From Paramacrobiotus richtersi (Eukaryota; Tardigrada; Eutardigrada; Parachela; Macrobiotidae): a DNA stretch of 21,821 bases. The stretch is from contig JAQGAU010001050.1 in assembly GCA_034698045.1 (NCBI GenBank), positions 1 through 21,821 on the forward strand, given 5' to 3'. The first letter of the stretch is position 1. Every line of letters starts with the position of its first letter. Positions 17,473-21,821 of the stretch are shown in pieces. The position numbers and the translations under genes were made by a program. The notes below the pieces were generated by a model, which was not told the origin of the DNA, made no database searches, and was given only the letters and a program-made list of their open reading frames with translations.

Positions 17473-20092
17473 ATGGAGAAACACAATCAGATCGTAGTTG
17501 TGATCTTCGCTATATTGCCACTGAGTAGCAGTGTTGTCATTCTCAATGTCAGTTTAGTGTTTCTAGTACGGATTACTCCCATTGACTTTGGAACACTTCC
17601 CTACCTGGGTCCCACTATGTCTGTGGCCACCGAGAATGTGCAGAGAAAGTACAACAGCACAATGCGATTTACAGTCACGTATCTGTACAATCCAATATAC
17701 ATCACCTGTCCTCATCTGAGCGATAATGCTGTTAGAATGGTCGCGGAATGGCACTACTGCAAGCGGAAAGAAAGCGACCTTACTGTATACATAATACCGG
17801 GTAATACTTACCAGCTTGTAATCAAACATCTTAAACAGGAGCCGTCACAGTTGTCTGAATGATTGTAGTTTGCGTCGAGACCACGGAGATGCCGTACTTT
17901 CAATCGCAGTGGAATACTTTATGGATTAACACGTAATCAACAACACTCTTCTTCAGCGTTTATGTCTTGAGTTATTTATTTATTATTGTCAGTCAAGTAC
18001 TGCAAAGCGCAGCAGCTAAGCCGGAAACAATTAAATTACACTCTTCTGGTAACAGATGCACTGTGACTTGTGTTTTTCAGAATGTCCGCCAGTAATAAAA
18101 TTCGAAATCGTCAACTATATCCAAGCTGGATCAGCACAAATTACTTTTCTCAGACGGTGATTTCTGAACTGTACATCGAAATTTTGAATAAATATGGCTG
18201 GACAACAACGTTTTTCGTCATTGACATGGCTTCGCCAACGATGTATTCTCTTGTGGCGGAAAATATTCTTGCTGATTTGAGGAGTTACTCAAATTTTCAC
18301 CAGTCGGTGACCAGAATTTCGGGCCAACAAGAGATGTCCTTTAACTTTAGTCCAGTTCTCAGTGATATTCGAAAGACCAGCAGAGGTCAGTTTTACGGGG
18401 AAAAATGCGTTATACGTTAACAAGACGTCTCGATCCTGTTTTTGTTTCAGTCGTGCTGTTTTTCGGTCGTGGTGCGCTGTTTCGAGAACTTCTGGTAACT
18501 TTTTATAGTATAAGAAACGGAAAACACTTCTCACGATGTCTTATGGACCCGTTTTTTCCAGATCAGCGCAGCGTTAATGGACATGACGAATGGAGAATAT
18601 GTACGTGTTACGACATACAGATACTCGGAAGCTCCAGCTTTTAAATTCTAGACTTTCGTCGCGACCGTTAACCCTGCCAAGACCACTAAGTGAGCAGGCC
18701 GTTGAGTTGGAGATTTTTTTTAAAAATAGGTGTACGTTGCTGTCCAGCCTATGCCCAACAAAAAGCATGGATTATTACACTGGCGGTACAACGACAGTAA
18801 CGACCAGGTAACATGAAATGGAGCTAGTAACGACCTTCATGAACATCCGATTTTGTTGAGCGTTTAAAAAGCTTGGCCGACCTCGGCCATGCATCCAAAA
18901 AGAGTACGAGAAACTAATAATATGGGAACGGAATAAAATCTGAAAATAGCACAGAACCCGGTGTAATGTTGGTAGCGTCGAAGTACGTTTATTGATTATT
19001 GGGGGTAAGTGTAAGCGACTAGTTTGCTGGGGGCAGTCACCGCTGACGTCACGAGATAAATATCTGGATTGCCGATTACTCTACGTGAAGACGAAGGTGG
19101 TGGTGGTGGCTTACAAAGGTGGCTTACAACATGTTGCAACAGCCAGAATTGATAATTACAGATTGCTTTTCAAGCCTTCCAGTCCGTAATCATCGTGCAT
19201 CCGGCAGATGCCAACACTCCTCCTCACCCTTTACTCGGACCGGAGTTAGTCAGACGATCACAAAGGGATTACAATTTTACGTACTCGCTTGCTGATCAGG
19301 TAGGTAGTTGATGCCCCTGAGTTGGCAAAATCTGTCCCTGTGTGTGCTATGTCAGTGTAAGGTTTATTCTCTTTCTGTTTGCACTTTCAGCCATTCATTG
19401 CGCTGGTGAACACATACCAGGCCGTCATCGCCCTAGGACAAGTAAGAGAAACGCTCTGAGTCCCAACATGTTCGAATGAAGCCTCAGGGTGACCTTTACA
19501 GGTTCTCAACGACACTATTGCGGATGGGACCATACTGACAGACAGACGCGGCGCCACATTGGCAAACTATTTTCTAAACCGAACTTTCAGGGATGGCGAC
19601 GGAGGCGGAACGTTCTACATCGACAGCCACGGCCAGCAGCGCAGTGATCTAAACATATCCCATTTCACCCCATCAGGCGAGATTGAGGTACACAAATCAT
19701 AATTAATTTTAGCACTTACAATATAACGCGAGCGCGCTAACTGGGGACTGTGCGTAGCAGAAAATTCATGATGGAGCCATACTTCTTCGCGGTGATATTT
19801 AATCGAACGGCAAAACGGTATACCGTCATGAGGTGATTTCATTATCAATTTCTGCAAATCATAGGCCCGAATTAGCGCGTTAAGATACTAAAACTACCGG
19901 TTCAGTGGCACTACAAACGCGCTCATATCAATACTGGTATTTACTAATTGTAGCCATTCTTGCAAAAGATTGGAAGGACACAGGCACTCGTTGAGCTTGT
20001 CCCGCTGAAGATGTGGGTTAATTCCAGTTTTCCGCCACCGAATGAGCCGTACTGTGGGTACTTACATCAGGAAGCCGCTTGTCAACCGTCGA
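17473..20092 (+). CDS. Copy C extracellular ANF-receptor-like domain, exons 1-10
   Basis: Residues 1 to about 457. Signal peptide, then LNVSLVFLVRITP and PYLGPTMSVATENV. Further family blocks are CVETTEMPYFQSQWN, SASNKIRNRQLYPSW, MTNGEY, KHGLLHWRYNDSND, PPHPLLGPEL and NSSFPPPNEPYCGY with the stem Cys pair CGY...ACQPS. Intron 6 (18808-19161) and intron 9 (19688-19953) are the longest within this domain; intron 6 has a short GGTGGCTTACAA direct repeat and a GTG run. Confidence 0.87.
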
Positions 20093-21795
20093 GTAAGCTC
20101 GCTTCATACGACCTGGAATGCGTATGTCATGTACGCCTCTGCTATTTACAGATAGCACCCTATATAATTCGCTCTACGCGATTCTCGCAGCTCTTCTCGT
20201 GGTGGCTGGTATATCATGGATCAGCGTCAGGTAAAATGACCAGATGTCTCCATGAACGTAATTGAACTGATGCTTATATTTCCGCTGCATTAAGCAATTT
20301 GCATATTGAAAAGGCATATCAACCGACAAACTGCCGAGCGACTACTGCTTGATCCTTGGTGGCACGTGACGCTGTCAACATTTCCGAACTCGTCTCCTTA
20401 CCTGTCAGGAGTATCTTCTATATTCTCGTTTGGCCCCAACCAGAGATACAAGCACAAATCTTATGAATGTGTGTCGGGCATTACGAACGCCGAAAACAAT
20501 GTTCGTGCGTGATCTTTATATTGCTTCAATCGGGGTTTCAGTGCAGCTTGCTCCTCAGGTGCCTATTTTGACCTTTGCTGTTTGCCAAGGAAAGCCGGTC
20601 GCCGTTACAAGCATTTGTCATCGCGACTCCTCCATAACATTCTCCGATCTGTCAGAGAGTCGAAAGTTCCTCAAGTTCATGAAAAAAGTAAACTCTACTC
20701 CTATGTACTATGTATGAACTTGATAACCAACAGTACGCTATGTTTCTGTTTTCAGTTCCACGAACTGGACAGCACGAACGTAACCAGGTTTTTTGGGTTG
20801 ACAATAGTTGGCAGTGATGCAGGCAGCTGCACAATTGCTGCTGTATCGGAATGGGCAGCTAGAGGAACGTTGCCCGACATATTTGACAGTTTCATCACAA
20901 ATGATTTTGGACTCGCTAGCTCATTAATCGTGGATTACTTGGATGCGAGTCAAAACAGTGCTAAATGCTGAACACTGTCAAAGTGAAGAGTTGATAACTT
21001 TCACCCTGATATTTATTTGTCTTTATAGGCGCTCCGTTTCATACATTCTAGCCCCGTACGCTACCACGGCCGTATTAGTATTTTGGCTTGTTGGATAGAC
21101 AAGCATTTCACCTTGAAATTGGCTAATTTAGCCAGCAGTAGACTCGGAACTGAGTTATGCAGTTCGTACGAGAATCTGCACGAAGTCATTCAAACGTCTC
21201 TGATTGAGTCACTTTATTGTTTGACGCCTGAAACACCGGATCGAACTGACGCGAACGCAATGCGATCTGGTGACATTTACGCGTCTGGTTTTATCGTTTA
21301 TGAAATACTGACCAAAGGCAGATTATATTCACAGTTTGCAGCAATGCATAAAGGTATGTATAGACGGACTTTTGTTTAAGTAACAAGTGCTGTAGTAACA
21401 AAATAGTGCTGCTCACATATCAGTTTCGGTTTCCTACAACGGTACTTGTATGTGTGAGTTGTAGGTGAGCTGCCTGGCTTCACTTCCGGGAAAGGTTCAA
21501 ACTCCCTTCACGAATTAACTGATTTTGAGAACTTGTCAAAATTCGAAAACGTATTGCGCTCTTGCTGGAATCCAGATCCCTTACAACGCCCTACCATTCA
21601 TGTTTTACGTTCGCGTATTTCCGATATTTCACCTGTGTTGGTTTCGGAATCGAACGACGTTAAACTAGTCGATACATTTATCAAAAGACTGGCTGATTAT
21701 TCATCGAATCTCGAGCGCGAAGTAGCAGTTCGGACAGCCAACTTGAACGAAGAGAAGCGCAAATGTGACGCCATCATAGGGCAGTTTTTACCACG
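17473..21795 (+). CDS. Receptor-type guanylate cyclase, 5' part (copy C)
   Basis: Paralogue of copy B in opposite orientation, running off the right edge. Exons: 17473-17800, 17869-17932, 18081-18385, 18451-18494, 18562-18600, 18730-18807, 19162-19299, 19391-19441, 19502-19687, 19954-20092, 20152-20230, 20314-20500, 20559-20687, 20756-20944, 21029-21353, 21465-21795. These total 2612 nt (870 codons plus two bases), all open and phase-compatible. Lengths equal copy B in every exon except exon 3 (24 bases shorter). The last 26 bases of the window are intron 16 (donor CG|GTTCGT), so the four catalytic exons lie outside. The ATG at 17473 starts MEKHNQIVVVIFAILPLSSS, like copy B. Neither stops nor splice defects were found, so it is probably functional. 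Confidence 0.9.
20152..20230 (+). CDS. Copy C transmembrane exon 11
   Basis: Encodes STLYNSLYAILAALLVVAGI followed by SWISV, the single helix. Length is 79 nt as in A and B. Acceptor TTTACAG, donor CAG|GTAAAA. Confidence 0.87.
20314..21353 (+). CDS. Copy C kinase-homology domain, exons 12-15
   Basis: Residues about 484-760, pseudokinase. It starts in the juxtamembrane segment with LLLDPWWHVTLSTF. VAVK is replaced by VAVT (Thr near residue 563) and the catalytic-loop equivalent is YHGRIS, so phosphotransfer is not expected. Other blocks are FFGLTI, RGTLPDIF, LRFIHSS and DIYASGFIVYEIL. Exon 12 appears to use a GTTCGT donor at 20501, as the same exon does in A and B. Confidence 0.83.
20945..21028 (+). 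other. GC-AG intron 14 of copy C
   Basis: Donor GGAT|GCGAGT and acceptor TTTATAG. The join gives VDYLD then ALRFIHSS. Reading through from the donor meets a TGA within 10 codons, so splicing is required. Confidence 0.68.
21465..21795 (+). CDS. Copy C linker exon 16
   Basis: End of the kinase-homology domain (LRSCWNPDPLQRPTIH) and the signalling-helix linker (LVDTFIKRLADYSSNLE, NEEKRKCDAIIGQFLPR). Exactly 331 nt as in copy B. The next base begins the intron before the catalytic exons, which are outside the window. Confidence 0.88.
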
Positions 21796-21821
21796 GTTCG
21801 TATGCCTGTTAAGGTGAAAGA

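Noticed and set aside
20501-20558. Donor GTGCGT or GTGATC a few bases after the chosen exon 12 end
   Set aside because: These donors leave phases that do not join exon 13 in all three copies. GTTCGT with phase 0 works in all three, although it is a weaker consensus.
1-21821. tRNA genes, rRNA, CRISPR arrays or bacterial operons
   Set aside because: None seen. The window has eukaryotic split genes throughout.

Overview
This is a eukaryotic, invertebrate-type window. Genes are split by many short GT-AG introns (mostly 50-150 bp), there are no bacterial operons, and the genes belong to a strictly animal family. It holds a cluster of three paralogous receptor-type (membrane) guanylate cyclases. 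Expanded and diverged receptor cyclase families suggest an ecdysozoan such as a nematode or tardigrade, but I cannot fix the species from the sequence.

Layout. (1) 123-5520, minus: a receptor guanylate cyclase pseudogene (copy A) with premature stops, frameshifts, a lost splice acceptor and a deleted 5' end. Its cyclase catalytic exons are still open. A foldback element of about 616 bp sits in its seventh intron. (2) 5521-6756: intergenic, including a remnant of copy A's upstream block. (3) 6757-11703, minus: copy B, an apparently intact gene that I could assemble into 20 exons totalling 3225 nt (1074 codons plus stop), with every splice phase matching. (4) 11704-17472: an intergenic region of about 5.8 kb between two divergently arranged genes. 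It carries the conserved 5' leader exons of B and C, a pair of inverted repeats of about 350 bp (12930-13315 and 15585-15940), a broken RRM-domain fragment, one possible small spliced ORF, a 32-bp minisatellite and a GC-rich palindromic element. (5) 17473 to the window end, plus: copy C, intact for its first 16 exons and cut off before the catalytic exons.

All three copies share intron positions and phases, and 10 of 16 comparable exons have identical lengths in all three copies. The encoded protein has a signal peptide, an ANF-receptor-like extracellular domain, one membrane helix, a degenerate kinase-homology domain, a dimerisation linker and a guanylate cyclase catalytic domain. B retains all catalytic residues expected of a cGMP-producing enzyme. 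Such proteins normally turn an extracellular or sensory cue into cGMP. B and C also share a non-coding 5' leader exon and a first intron containing a conserved block. C's first intron is about 290 bp longer than B's, which is the size of the palindromic element it contains.

Exon boundaries were inferred by eye from three-way paralogue comparison and splice consensus. No search or alignment program was run.
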